A stretch of 64,000 nt of DNA. Origin: a virus. Positions 38,601 to 47,173 of this stretch are shown in pieces. The notes beneath the pieces are model-generated. The model was not told the DNA's origin and searched no databases. It saw only the letters and a program-made list of their open reading frames with translations. Both the position numbers and the translations under genes were made by a program. Position 1 is the first letter of the stretch, and the number at the start of each line of letters is the position of its first letter. The DNA lies in IMG/VR virus record IMGVR_UViG_3300026534_000102, positions 1 through 64,000 of that record, one strand, 5' to 3'.

Positions 38601-40112
38601 ATTTATAACTTTAACTATGTGATCAGAAGTTAACTCAATAGAATAACCGTATTTAGTCTGTATTTCGAAAACTTCCTTTTCTCCCATATATTGTTTATCT
38701 ATTATTTGATTGCTACCAAAATCATGTGCCACTACATCGTTCAAGTTGCTATGTATAATTTTTTTTATTCCACCGTTAGTAATAAGTTGAGTATCTGCAG
38801 TGGTACAAAGACCGAAGTTGATCGCCTTGGCAGCATTTCTCATATCCTTTGTAACTTTATCCATTGAAACATTAAAAACTTCAGATGCAGTTCGAGTATG
38901 TAGATCAATTCCAGTAGCGTAACATTCTATAAACACTGGGTCAGCAGACAAATTACCTAAAATACGTAATTCGGCACCAGACATGTCTGCTGTAATTAAA
39001 GAATTACCTTCTTCTGCTATAAAACATGATCTATATAATTGTTTCTTGGGTATGTTTTGTAAATTAGGACGGGCGCTGCTCATCCTTCCAGTAGAAACCA
39101 TTTGTTTGAAATCAGTATGTAGCCGGTTTGTAACTGAATGAATCTGATTTAACAATGCCTCGCCATAAGTTGAAATTAATTTATTTGCTTTTCTATATTT
39201 TAATAAGGTATCTATAACTGGAATCCCTTGAAATTTAGTTAGTGTGGCTTCATCTGTGCTATCAATGTTTGACAAACCATGATGACTCAATGCTTCTTTT
39301 AATTGGATTGGGCTATCAATATTAACCGAAGGCACACCAAATAAAAACCCTTGATCGGAACCCTTTGAAAGCATCTTAGATATATCAAAATGTAGTTTTT
39401 CCCGTTGCTCAGCAATGTTCTCCATTATAAGGTGCCATTTATCCACATCTATTTTAATTCCATTTAATTCCATTTCACACATAGGCTTAGTAAACTCAAA
39501 TTCAAGTCTGGCAGCATCTGTAAGTCCTTCTTTAACAATTTGACCCCATTGTAGTTCTTTTATGGTTGATAAAACCACCACGTCATTAGCAGCATATTCT
39601 AATTGAAAAGGTTTAAATTTTTGATAGTAGTCCTTAAACGTGTGGGCTGGTTCTTTTGGCATTGTTATGCCTAAATATTTTTTAACTAACTTTGCCAAGG
39701 ATGCACCAGCAAAAACTTTTCCCAAGCCCAGTAATTGTTCAATAAGCATAAGATCCACGATATTATTTATATAAAAACCATGATTAGCTTTTATCAATTT
39801 CATATCAAACACAGCATTTTGCAATAATTTTTGAATATGTGGATTTACTAATAAAGGCTCAAATAATGACAAGTCAACATTACTGAAATCTGTGTCTGAC
39901 CTTACATCAAACACATACACCTTCGTTGGGGTTCCAATTTGAAGTAATGACACCTTAGCATAAAATGGATCCAAATCAGTAGCCTCAGTATCAATAGCAA
40001 TACGATCAAACTTGCTTATCTCACTAAGAGCAGTCCGTGCTTTTTCTTCCGAAACAATGTAATCATACTCCGGTTTCGGCAGATAAATCTCTTTTGTTTC
40101 TACTAAAGACAT
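35649..40112 (-). CDS. polA: Family A (PolA-type) DNA polymerase interrupted by two inteins
   Basis: The 1487-residue precursor has a 3'-5' exonuclease domain (IAIDTEATDLDPFYAKVSLL, FDMKLIKANHGF, YAANDVVVLSTI). The polymerase motif A is ITADMSGAELRILGNLSADP near 374, motif B is RNAAKAINFGL then CYGLSKYGLARR, and motif C is TVHDEVVVE near 1397. The 5' nuclease domain is absent. Removing the two inteins (436-861 and 951-1377) leaves 634 residues, a normal T7-like or Pol I Klenow size. Inteins sit at the catalytic O-helix and at the APIQG-SNADTIK motif. The C-terminus carries a zinc-ribbon-like tail (CDCGNDEMIFV, CNKCKKEI). It is the replicative polymerase of the phage. Confidence 0.95.
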   Translation of the reverse strand: MSLVETKEIYLPKPEYDYIVSEEKARTALSEISKFDRIAIDTEATDLDPFYAKVSLLQIGTPTKVYVFDVRSDTDFSNVDLSLFEPLLVNPHIQKLLQNAVFDMKLIKANHGFYINNIVDLMLIEQLLGLGKVFAGASLAKLVKKYLGITMPKEPAHTFKDYYQKFKPFQLEYAANDVVVLSTIKELQWGQIVKEGLTDAARLEFEFTKPMCEMELNGIKIDVDKWHLIMENIAEQREKLHFDISKMLSKGSDQGFLFGVPSVNIDSPIQLKEALSHHGLSNIDSTDEATLTKFQGIPVIDTLLKYRKANKLISTYGEALLNQIHSVTNRLHTDFKQMVSTGRMSSARPNLQNIPKKQLYRSCFIAEEGNSLITADMSGAELRILGNLSADPVFIECYATGIDLHTRTASEVFNVSMDKVTKDMRNAAKAINFGLCTTADTQLITNGGIKKIIHSNLNDVVAHDFGSNQIIDKQYMGEKEVFEIQTKYGYSIELTSDHIVKVINANGEYVDVPLNKIDIKQDLICIKKGSFLFPEMLPKFGDFKVVEGTNYKPMPLPDEMNKDVAAFLGLFVAEGSILKAKGREHYSTVSFGFSNENKEFISKIDKLLFRLFKDRISKTEGTYTRYTINSVLFAEWLVNVCDINNKNKTFDVGVPGCIKRAPLGYQTEFLKWLFEGDGSVKLNGAGYKITYSSASYNLVKDVQLMLLNLGIVSSIIEESREGYNNTYYVLSVISQNSSELFIKYIGFVTDLKNCKCKSEVHYNVSSYFIGKYKDRIDHTVHNYEISKQLKDRFYKSRFSDSVGDIYLKELSKYDSLFKMLYEKGIVPLEIRSIKSKGLKKVYDISVEEHPYFLANGFVVHNCYGLSKYGLARRLKISEAKADQMITTYFKRYRGVKKYLEKAAKDAVMNRFSRSISGRKRYYTLPEYGNPDFGRLKSSVERRAKNAPIQGCLSFDTIIKGQGKIGSLKNVQCSLETGIGSDNAIGVYSGEKEVFTLTLSNGATLDITSDHKIPICKQYGDNYNIEDVKVADLEEDDLLIIPLNIVSGRTTNLSGFKYEKGHRRETYVNYNLPSKMNADLAFIIGCLIGNGSYTKHNHFAFVCPQNQKELFEKFNNAVYDQFGYKSKIRMRHKNDANRDPLPWSQVNSVVIRGFLKHIGLDYVSHHKKAIPDYFHTETIENKGALLNGLFSTGGEMTKESGPSFTTTSEQLAKSVHQLLFSLGINSNLKIYDRVYKIQIPKRFNSRFKKYVGFSTKIKDKILDEESSIPMFGDGGVVPEFIPKLIEKTFRENKDRYASLSFPEKAHLRRFKLGKSSYVSWRKFYYKLPNGPNKQLLSRFLNFDFCKKKHISYKGKEKTYDLMCNNIHYFTANGVLVHNSNADTIKQSMIYLVDRLEKSSYDAKLILTVHDEVVVECKHEERHDVGKLVANSLIDGFGHYFHKIPMETDALIGPCWLKSECDCGNDEMIFVPDKKYKTKLICNKCKKEI
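35982..37262 (-). other. Intein 2 of the DNA polymerase (residues 951-1377)
   Basis: The element starts CLSFDTIIKG (Cys1), has a block B-like TSDHKIPICK, and ends ANGVLVHN followed by Ser. The LAGLIDADG positions read FIIGCLIGNGSY and LLNGLFSTGGEM; in the second motif the catalytic acid is replaced (STGG), so the endonuclease may be dead while splicing residues are intact. It is 427 residues long. Confidence 0.9.
37530..38807 (-). other. Intein 1 of the DNA polymerase (residues 436-861)
   Basis: It starts CTTADTQLITNG (Cys1), has block B LTSDHIVKVI, and ends FLANGFVVHN followed by Cys. LAGLIDADG motifs are AFLGLFVAEGSI and FLKWLFEGDGSV, both with an acidic residue at the active position, so homing activity is plausible. 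The insertion point is in the polymerase O-helix just before CYGLSKYG. It is 426 residues long. Confidence 0.92.
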
Positions 40113-40115
40113 AAA

Positions 40116-41201
40116 TCACCTATTATATTTCTTAACTACAGAAACAATCTTATACATAATATTTATTAACAACGTGTCAGCTAATTTTCCTGTATCAGGA
40201 GAAAGATAGGAGGAAAGCAAAGTTAAAATTTCGCTGAACTTATCACCCTCTTTTACTGTTCTGGCGCCCTTTAGACATGCTAAAAAATAAAAAGCTACTG
40301 CTATTCTGACATTGTCTGCACCTTTTGTTTTTACTTTATCATAAAGTGATATTGCTTCCTTAAACTTGGCTTTATTTAAAGATCTACAAATCTCTATTAT
40401 CTGTGGATCTACTTCTTCAACTAATGTTCCAATAATTTTTTTTGCCACATCTAATTCCCAGCTACCATCGTCAATCACTTGTCGTAACCATTTAAGGGCT
40501 TTTCTGGGAATACCAGCTGCTTCGTCAGCTAAGTAAGTTATAACCTCTTTTTTATATTCAACCCCTTCCCACACACAAACTTCGCTTAATAATTGAAAAA
40601 TGTCTTCTGACGCAATTGGACCAAAATGCATTGTATAGCATCTATCAAGAAAAGCTTCCCCATCCTTTTTATTTTTACGAGTTTTAAGCTTTTCTGGATG
40701 ATTTGTACAAAAAATATAGTACACATGCTCATATCCATCTTCTATAGGTTTTAATAATAAATCTTGCGCAGCATCAGTAAGTTTATGAGCTTCATCAAAA
40801 ATCAAAACTTTATACCGTGTATTAAACGGTGCGGATGGTAAATCTGACACAATCTTATCGACATCTCCCTTGCCACCTGTCTGACCTACATTTATTTCCA
40901 ATACATCCACACTATTATAATCAATAACGGATTTACATGAAGGACATTTTAAACATGGGGTTGAAGTAGGCCCATTAAAGGACTCACAATTTAATCCTGT
41001 AGCAATAATTCTAGCCATCGTGGTTTTCCCACACCCAGCAGGACCAGTAAATAACAGAGTATGCGGCAAAGTTCCAGTGTCCAATCCTTTTTTTATAATC
41101 CTTTTATTAGAGACGTTTCCCAGAAGGTGTTCTAATTTATAAGGTCTATAAACTACATGTAAATCTCTGGAACCAGTAGCACTTTCATATTTAAAAATCA
41201 T
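40116..41201 (-). CDS. dnaX: DNA polymerase clamp loader subunit (DnaX/RFC-small-like)
   Basis: An AAA+ clamp loader: YRPYKLEHLLGNVSNKRIIK, Walker A FTGPAGCGKT at 51-60, zinc-binding C72, C83, C86 and C89 (PCLKCPSC) as in gamma/tau, Walker B VLIFDEAHKL with DEAH at 136-139, and sensor YYIFCTNHPEKL. The length, 361, is like a gamma subunit without tau domains. It loads a sliding clamp, which is not in this window. It ends four bases before the polymerase start. Confidence 0.92.
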   Translation of the reverse strand: MIFKYESATGSRDLHVVYRPYKLEHLLGNVSNKRIIKKGLDTGTLPHTLLFTGPAGCGKTTMARIIATGLNCESFNGPTSTPCLKCPSCKSVIDYNSVDVLEINVGQTGGKGDVDKIVSDLPSAPFNTRYKVLIFDEAHKLTDAAQDLLLKPIEDGYEHVYYIFCTNHPEKLKTRKNKKDGEAFLDRCYTMHFGPIASEDIFQLLSEVCVWEGVEYKKEVITYLADEAAGIPRKALKWLRQVIDDGSWELDVAKKIIGTLVEEVDPQIIEICRSLNKAKFKEAISLYDKVKTKGADNVRIAVAFYFLACLKGARTVKEGDKFSEILTLLSSYLSPDTGKLADTLLINIMYKIVSVVKKYNR

Positions 41202-41219
41202 TTGTGTGTATTAAACTCC

Positions 41220-42815
41220 TTATTTTATTTTGTAGTACACCACATCTTCATTCAATCTATCTGCTCTATTTTCACCAATAATAACTGCACCATTATTTGT
41301 CGCCAAAAAAACAGTATTCCCACTGGTAGAAGTTCTTTCCGTAATAAAAAAATCATTTATTTGGACTTCTTTAGGAAATATCTTGTCAATGCCTCTATAT
41401 ACATAATCTAAACTATCTTCTGTCCAATCTGAACTATTATCGTAGAGTACGTTTAAATTATTATAATACAGAAGCTGCTCTTTGTCAATACTACTAACAT
41501 GAATATTACTAGAATCATAAGTTCTTACCCGAATCCAATATAAATCAATATAAAAATTAGAGTCTGTTGACTCGCCGGCGAATAATTTTAATCTTCTTTC
41601 TGCTTTATTATTAGTTTCACCTATCCACACATCATTAATATACAACACATCGTTTTTTTCCACCCACATCTCTATTTTATTTTGAGAAATAGTAGTTGTA
41701 AACAAATATTTAGCAGTATCAGAAAAATTATTGTTAGTAGCTTTTCTATAAGCTACTTCATTAAACAAAACTTCTCTAGCAATACTATTCCCTTTATACC
41801 ACTGTATCCCTTCTTCATAAGGAACTATTGTATTTACATAATTAATTCTATCAGTAGTCCCATGATTTTTATATAAATATTGTTCTATAATTAGTGGAAA
41901 ATTCACAGTACCGCTACTCAATAAATAATCACCAGTAGTAGCTTTGTATCTTAAAGCACCATTTACTATTGAAAAAGAAGATGGATCACCAACAACAGTC
42001 CATTTATTAGTGTCTAAAGTTGTAGAATTAAAATCATCGTATAAAACAAAAACCTCATCAGGGTCACTTTCAGAAACCGTTAAATTCTCATCCCCATATA
42101 ACATATAGACATAAGAAGATCCGAAAGGCGGTTTTATCCAAATAACAGAACCTGTTGGTGACCATTTTTCTATGAAATAAGGAACTTTATTTCCCGCGGA
42201 ATCAAAAAATCTAATATCATACCCATACGTATGTGCGTGTGAATAATCAAAAGTAATAGAATTAAATTCAACTTTAATTTGATAATCATCTTTAGATACA
42301 GGACCAGAAAAATTTATTTTTTGAAAGTACTTTCCATTGTAGACCAAATTATGCTGTGTATGTTTTGTGGTGTAATACAATTCTCCCAGAGAGGTCTGAT
42401 AACATTTTTCAAATGCACAAAATAAACCACCACTTATAGAGGTTTTTATATGTGTGCCTGATGAAAATTTAATTTGGTCTACACCAGATACAGTGGTGGC
42501 ACACAAATAATCACCATTACCATGAATGTAATTTATACCATTGTTTGTAATATCTGGAAATTGTTTATAATAACTTAAATCATTAAATATACCACCAGAA
42601 ATAGAAGTTAGTGGGTGTTTTAATATACCTGATACTGTTGTACCGATATATAAAAATTCATTATTTGCCCAAACAGAAGAGGCCTTATCTTCTACTAAAA
42701 TAATCCCTTTAAAATTAGCATTAACATCGTAAACATTAACACCTGACACTACACAATGAAAAATATAGTCATCAGAAACCCATATGTTTCTATATTGTGG
42801 CTCAAGGACGCCCAT
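41220..42815 (-). CDS. Virion fibre/adhesin-like protein with DUF2341 domain
   Basis: The N-terminal 150 residues have repeated SGVxxI/SxSGGIF-like strands that look like a beta-propeller or beta-helix (VSGVNVYDVNAN, VSGILKHPLTSISGGIFNDL, VSGVDQIKFSSG). From about 180 to 280 a DUF2341-type region (FDSAGNKVPYFIEKWSPTGS) and then a concanavalin-like domain (VLYDDFNSTTLDTNKWTVVG) follow. There is no signal peptide. It is likely a tail or capsid fibre carrying a carbohydrate-binding domain. It precedes the sugar cluster on the same strand. Confidence 0.7.
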   Translation of the reverse strand: MGVLEPQYRNIWVSDDYIFHCVVSGVNVYDVNANFKGIILVEDKASSVWANNEFLYIGTTVSGILKHPLTSISGGIFNDLSYYKQFPDITNNGINYIHGNGDYLCATTVSGVDQIKFSSGTHIKTSISGGLFCAFEKCYQTSLGELYYTTKHTQHNLVYNGKYFQKINFSGPVSKDDYQIKVEFNSITFDYSHAHTYGYDIRFFDSAGNKVPYFIEKWSPTGSVIWIKPPFGSSYVYMLYGDENLTVSESDPDEVFVLYDDFNSTTLDTNKWTVVGDPSSFSIVNGALRYKATTGDYLLSSGTVNFPLIIEQYLYKNHGTTDRINYVNTIVPYEEGIQWYKGNSIAREVLFNEVAYRKATNNNFSDTAKYLFTTTISQNKIEMWVEKNDVLYINDVWIGETNNKAERRLKLFAGESTDSNFYIDLYWIRVRTYDSSNIHVSSIDKEQLLYYNNLNVLYDNSSDWTEDSLDYVYRGIDKIFPKEVQINDFFITERTSTSGNTVFLATNNGAVIIGENRADRLNEDVVYYKIK

Positions 42816-42818
42816 AAT

Positions 42819-43310
42819 CTACTCCATAATTTTGTTTCTAAGAATTTCATACACTTCACATAATACTCCATCACCACCATTAGATTTAAGAACAATGTCG
42901 GATAATGCTTTTATTTCGTATATAGCATCAGCTGGGCAAATTGAAATCTGTGCCATCTTAAATAAAGAGATATCTGAAAAACTACTACCTATATATAAAA
43001 CATTTTCTAATGTTACATTATATCTTCTAAGGGCAGCCAAAAATGCTTCTTTTTTTCCTTGCTCCGACCAAAAAAATGGTATATTTTTTCGGCGGCATAA
43101 GTGATAATTTATTCTATTATCAGACGATACGAAAATAAACTTATATCCACGTTTTTTTATCTCATTAATAGCTTCGAAGTCTTTAAAGTTATATGTCTTA
43201 AAAAGAGTATTTCCTAACTCATCAATAGGTGATGAGTGATTAGTTAAAATACCATCTATTTCACTTACGCAAATCTTAATATTATTCAACATGATTTGAT
43301 TATTTCCCAT
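42819..43310 (-). CDS. KdsC-like HAD protein, catalytic Asp replaced by Glu
   Basis: The protein matches the KDO-8-P/NeuA-type HAD family: SEIDGILTNHSSPI, FVSSDNRINYHLC, VLYIGSSFSDISLFKMAQIS, and SNGGDGVLCEVYEIL. In KdsC the first motif is DxDGxLT; here E17 takes the nucleophile position and D19 is kept. The second motif also differs. It may be inactive or have a changed role. It overlaps the aminotransferase gene by 11 bases. Confidence 0.75.
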   Translation of the reverse strand: MGNNQIMLNNIKICVSEIDGILTNHSSPIDELGNTLFKTYNFKDFEAINEIKKRGYKFIFVSSDNRINYHLCRRKNIPFFWSEQGKKEAFLAALRRYNVTLENVLYIGSSFSDISLFKMAQISICPADAIYEIKALSDIVLKSNGGDGVLCEVYEILRNKIME

Positions 43311-44427
43311 TTAAAAAATTATCCAATAACACTGTGATAAACCTGACTTTTTCTCCAGAAAGATTAGGGTGCATTGGTAAAGACAGTAAAGTTTTACTTA
43401 ACTCCTCAGCAACTGGAAACACCTGTTTATTATATTCTTTATAAGCAGTTTGTTTATGACACGGAATAGGATAATGCAAAGCAGCTTCTACCCCATTAGA
43501 TTTTAAATACCTTTGAAGACTATCTCTAATGTTTCTAGACTTACACTTTACTTCATACAAATGGTATACATTACTTACTTTAAATTTAGATCTAACTGTA
43601 TGTTGTCTATCTAAATTTTTAATATTATCTATGCCAGTATTATACAACGTAGCAAAAAATGTTCTGAAAAAATTCCAAGTAGATATCTCATTTAGACAAT
43701 AATACAAAAATAAAGCATTAATAGAGTCTAGTCTTGAATTAAAACCTACGTATTGATATTCATAGTGGGAATCTTTAACTCGGCCAACGTTTGCTAAGCT
43801 CTCTATTTTATCTGCGAGTTCTTTACTGTCAGTAATTATTGCCCCACCTTGTCCTAAACCACCTAGATTTTTCGTTGGGTAAAAAGAAAATGCACCAATA
43901 TCTCCAAAAGTTCCAACTTTTTGATTATTATAAACAGCACCAATAGCTTGAGCACAATCTTCTATAACTTTTAAGTTATATTTATTAGCAATCTCTAATA
44001 CTTTTTTCATATCTACTGGATTACCATATAAATGTACAGGAATAATTGCTTTAGTTTTATCAGTAATAGCTTCTTCTATTTTTTCACAATCTATATTATA
44101 AGTTTTAGGGTCAGCATCTACAAAAACAACTTTTGCGCGCGCGTGGGAAACAGCAAAAGCTGTAGCAATAAAAGTATTAGCAGGAACAATTACTTCGTCT
44201 CCTGGACCAATATCTAATGCAAGTAAAGATAATAAAAGAGCATCTGTTCCAGAACCAACTCCAACGCAATAATTAACATCATGAAATTCAGCAAACGCCT
44301 TTTGAAACGTATCAACCCAATAACCACCTACGAACGTACCTCGTTCTATACACGTATATATATCAGAAATAATTAATGGTGCTATATTTTCATATTGTTT
44401 TTTCAGATCTACAAACGGTATTGTCAT
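43300..44427 (-). CDS. DegT/DnrJ/EryC1/StrS sugar aminotransferase
   Basis: Clear family markers: VGVGSGTDALLLSLLALDIG, DEVIVPANTFIATAFAV, VIEDCAQAIGAVYN and the PLP-lysine motif SFYPTKNLGGLGQGGAI with K186. The length of 375 residues is normal. Such enzymes transfer an amino group to a 3- or 4-keto-sugar-nucleotide. With the nearby acyltransferases and the Gfo/Idh oxidoreductase it fits a WbpB/E/D-like route to an acylated amino sugar. Confidence 0.93.
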   Translation of the reverse strand: MTIPFVDLKKQYENIAPLIISDIYTCIERGTFVGGYWVDTFQKAFAEFHDVNYCVGVGSGTDALLLSLLALDIGPGDEVIVPANTFIATAFAVSHARAKVVFVDADPKTYNIDCEKIEEAITDKTKAIIPVHLYGNPVDMKKVLEIANKYNLKVIEDCAQAIGAVYNNQKVGTFGDIGAFSFYPTKNLGGLGQGGAIITDSKELADKIESLANVGRVKDSHYEYQYVGFNSRLDSINALFLYYCLNEISTWNFFRTFFATLYNTGIDNIKNLDRQHTVRSKFKVSNVYHLYEVKCKSRNIRDSLQRYLKSNGVEAALHYPIPCHKQTAYKEYNKQVFPVAEELSKTLLSLPMHPNLSGEKVRFITVLLDNFLNGK

Positions 44428-44930
44428 TTATTACTTCCTTTCTTTTTTACTAACTTCACGGGAGTTCCGACATAAATACCTGGTTCAACTATATCATCTT
44501 TAACAAAAGAATTAGCACCAACTATGACATCATCACAAATTTTTGCTGAAGCAGAAATTTTAGTGCCCGCGCCAATAAAACAATTCTTTCCTATAATAGC
44601 CCCTATCTTTTTCTCTCTATCAGATTCGGCACCCAAAGTAATTACATTTGGACCTATAAAAGTGTTATTTCTTATCATAGCATAATCAGTTACAATAGTA
44701 CCATATTTGATAATAACATTATCTTCTATAACAGCATGGCTGCCTATTCTTATCCTACCTTGTATCAAACAACCATTTCCTATCATTACACCTGGTTCTA
44801 ACTCGCAATAACTACCCACACGAGTTCCTCTGCCAATAAAAACATCTTTCCAAATATGATTAAAATGACCGATCGAAACACCATTATCAATGCGATCTGA
44901 TTCTATAACGTTAAACTGTCCTATTTGCAT
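44424..44930 (-). CDS. Left-handed beta-helix acyltransferase (168 aa)
   Basis: Hexapeptide repeats ([LIV]-G-x4) fill most of the chain: IGHFNHIWKDVFIGRGTRVG, GNGCLIQGRIRIGSHAVIED, GKNCFIGAGTKISASAKICD. This is a WbbJ/FdtC-type O- or N-acyltransferase. It probably acetylates the amino sugar made by the adjacent aminotransferase. Start overlaps the next gene by 10 bases, stop overlaps the aminotransferase by four. Confidence 0.88.
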   Translation of the reverse strand: MQIGQFNVIESDRIDNGVSIGHFNHIWKDVFIGRGTRVGSYCELEPGVMIGNGCLIQGRIRIGSHAVIEDNVIIKYGTIVTDYAMIRNNTFIGPNVITLGAESDREKKIGAIIGKNCFIGAGTKISASAKICDDVIVGANSFVKDDIVEPGIYVGTPVKLVKKKGSNK

Positions 44931-45574
44931 CTGGTTTCCTCCACAGTTATATTTCTAACAACTTTAGCCGGCACACCCATGGCCAACACTCCCGCGGGAA
45001 TATCTTTGGACACTACAGCGCTTGCTGCTATGATAGAGTCAGCCCCTATAGTTACTCCAGGTAATACACTAACATTCATTCCAAGAGTCGCCCAATCCTG
45101 TATTTTTGGGCCAGTAAATGCAAAACCATCACCAGCATCATCTCGACCCATGCTATTATCATTGCCCATCATAACTCCTGGACCTATAAACACATTATTA
45201 CCTAAAACAGCATCACTAGATACATTTGTGAGATCCATTACTCTAGTATTACAACCTATAATTGTACGTGCACCTACTTTACAACTTATGCCAATTATGC
45301 TTCCATCTCCAATAGAAACGCCTTCTCTTATATAAACACCGTCACCTATTAAACAATCTTTGCCAATACTCACATTATTATATATAACGGAATTAGCTCC
45401 AATTATTGTGCCATCTCCAATATAGACAGGCAAAGATGCTAACTTAGAATAATCAATTTCGGTCCTCCCTTTGGGAGCCATTGGAGGACGTCCTAATACT
45501 ACATTGGGAAATATAGTAACGTTCTTCCCTATTTGTACATCACCAAAACTAATTAAATTGTTTGAATAAGTCAT
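44921..45574 (-). CDS. Sugar O/N-acyltransferase with hexapeptide repeats (217 aa)
   Basis: Repeats such as IGKNVTIFPNVVLG, IGDGTIIGANSVIYNNVSIG, IGDGVYIREGVSIGDGSIIG and VFIGPGVMMGN form a left-handed beta-helix. The tail (DIPAGVLAMGVPAKVVRNI) is the standard cap of such enzymes. It is the second of three acyltransferases in the cluster. The donor and acceptor are unknown. It overlaps the GT2 gene by 26 bases. Confidence 0.88.
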   Translation of the reverse strand: MTYSNNLISFGDVQIGKNVTIFPNVVLGRPPMAPKGRTEIDYSKLASLPVYIGDGTIIGANSVIYNNVSIGKDCLIGDGVYIREGVSIGDGSIIGISCKVGARTIIGCNTRVMDLTNVSSDAVLGNNVFIGPGVMMGNDNSMGRDDAGDGFAFTGPKIQDWATLGMNVSVLPGVTIGADSIIAASAVVSKDIPAGVLAMGVPAKVVRNITVEETRCK

Positions 45575-46532
45575 ATTCTATTTCAGTCCTATCTAATTTT
45601 TTATATAATTCCCTATGTTGGTTTGCCACACTTTCATTGTATTTCACAATAACATCAAAAAAAGATTTAATTTCGGGCAATGGCGCATCTGGAACTTCTC
45701 CTAAAACCCATTCTTTTCTAACTCTTGTCAATTTTAAAAATTGTTCATGCGCTAGTTTATATCCATTATAACCATTCCATTGAGAGGGGTGTGGTGGGTT
45801 CTTTATACTTGGCATCCCAATCGCCTGCCCATCTAAATTTAAACTATATCTAAACTGTCTATTTAATTTATTAGCTATTTTTTTGTGTGAGCTCATACCA
45901 TGATGTAAAACAACTAAAGGAAGTGGCTGCTTATCAGAAACAAAATTTATACTTGCAACTTTCATAGAACCATTGAACCTATTAGGCCTATGGGCTCCTT
46001 GATGTGCTACACTAACTCTGTACGGACCTACAAACTCCCACCCACTGTTATGCTTCCAACAGGAATTTGAGACACTTGTGATAACAGCATTGCCCCAAAT
46101 ACCATCTGATCTAAACCACCACTTAGAACGCCATAAATTAACTATAGGAAAACAAATCATATTTATATCTTTATCCATATAATATTCCAATCGTTCTCTA
46201 AATAAACTCTTACCATTTATGGCATAAAATGCTTTCGAATATGTCTGATCCATCGCACGCATTTCGATCCAATCAGGCTCAAACGTGGCACAGTACTTCG
46301 CTAACACCATCCATCTATTAAGTGAATAATTTTTTATACTATTTTTTTCATTTCTAAAGACATGTATGTGAGAGTATTTTTTTTCATACTGTAAAAGCTC
46401 TTCATAACCACCATCAGTACTACCATCATCTAAAAATACAATATGATCATGGTCTGTTAAAAGCAGATCATCAATTCGCTGCTTTATATAATCTATTTCA
46501 TTAAAACAAGGAATTCCAACAACAATTTTCAT
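45549..46532 (-). CDS. Glycosyltransferase family 2-like (327 aa)
   Basis: A GT-A fold: VVGIPCFNEIDYIKQRIDDL, IVFLDDGSTDGGYEELLQY with the DDGS nucleotide-sugar motif, and further WIEMRAMDQTYSKAFYAI. The C-terminal 130 residues are specific to this gene. It should transfer a sugar to an acceptor, possibly on virion protein or DNA. It lies in the centre of the sugar cluster. Confidence 0.85.
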   Translation of the reverse strand: MKIVVGIPCFNEIDYIKQRIDDLLLTDHDHIVFLDDGSTDGGYEELLQYEKKYSHIHVFRNEKNSIKNYSLNRWMVLAKYCATFEPDWIEMRAMDQTYSKAFYAINGKSLFRERLEYYMDKDINMICFPIVNLWRSKWWFRSDGIWGNAVITSVSNSCWKHNSGWEFVGPYRVSVAHQGAHRPNRFNGSMKVASINFVSDKQPLPLVVLHHGMSSHKKIANKLNRQFRYSLNLDGQAIGMPSIKNPPHPSQWNGYNGYKLAHEQFLKLTRVRKEWVLGEVPDAPLPEIKSFFDVIVKYNESVANQHRELYKKLDRTEIEYDLFKQFN

Positions 46533-46534
46533 AT

Positions 46535-47170
46535 TTACAACTTCTCCCCACTTTTATAAACAAAAAATCCCTTTATAAAGTCTGACGCAGTTATAATAAG
46601 ACTTTTTCTAATAAGTTTTGAAGCATGTCTATTTAAACCTACCTCATTAACTTTAATAGGCTTAGCAGGAACACCTGCCCAAATTACACCGTCTGGAGAA
46701 GTACCTTTAAAAAAAGCATTCGCGCCAATCATACAATAATTTCCAATTTTGGCTCTCTGATGTGTAGTAGAATTTAAACCAAAATAACAATAATCTCCTG
46801 AAACATGATGCCCTCCGATGATACTTTCTGTAGATAGCACACTATACTTACCCAAAATGGCATCATGCCCAACATGTGCCTTAGCCATTATGTAACTATG
46901 TTCTCCTATCCTGGTTTCCTCACTAAAAATAGGAGCATTTATAGTAACATACTCCCTTATTTCAACATTATCTTCTATAATAACTTTTCCGTTTTGATCA
47001 TCAGGATCATGTGGATGTTCTCCTGGCAATCCCAAAGAGGCATTATAAATCTTACAATTCTTACCAACTACAACTCTAGAAGATATATAAGTAAATGGGC
47101 CTATATAAGTTCCTTCTCCAATTTCTTCTGTTTCCACTACCGCAGTCGGATGTATAAAAACATTATTCAT
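46535..47170 (-). CDS. LpxA-like acyltransferase (211 aa)
   Basis: Starts FIHPTAVVETEEIGEGTYIG, continues GLPGEHPHDPDDQNGKVIIE and VEIREYVTINAPIFSEETRI, then AHVGHDAILGKYSVLSTESI. The order matches LpxA-type UDP-sugar N/O-acyltransferases. It lacks the C-terminal helical domain of true LpxA, so it probably acylates another nucleotide sugar. Confidence 0.85.
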   Translation of the reverse strand: MNNVFIHPTAVVETEEIGEGTYIGPFTYISSRVVVGKNCKIYNASLGLPGEHPHDPDDQNGKVIIEDNVEIREYVTINAPIFSEETRIGEHSYIMAKAHVGHDAILGKYSVLSTESIIGGHHVSGDYCYFGLNSTTHQRAKIGNYCMIGANAFFKGTSPDGVIWAGVPAKPIKVNEVGLNRHASKLIRKSLIITASDFIKGFFVYKSGEKL

Positions 47171-47173
47171 AAC

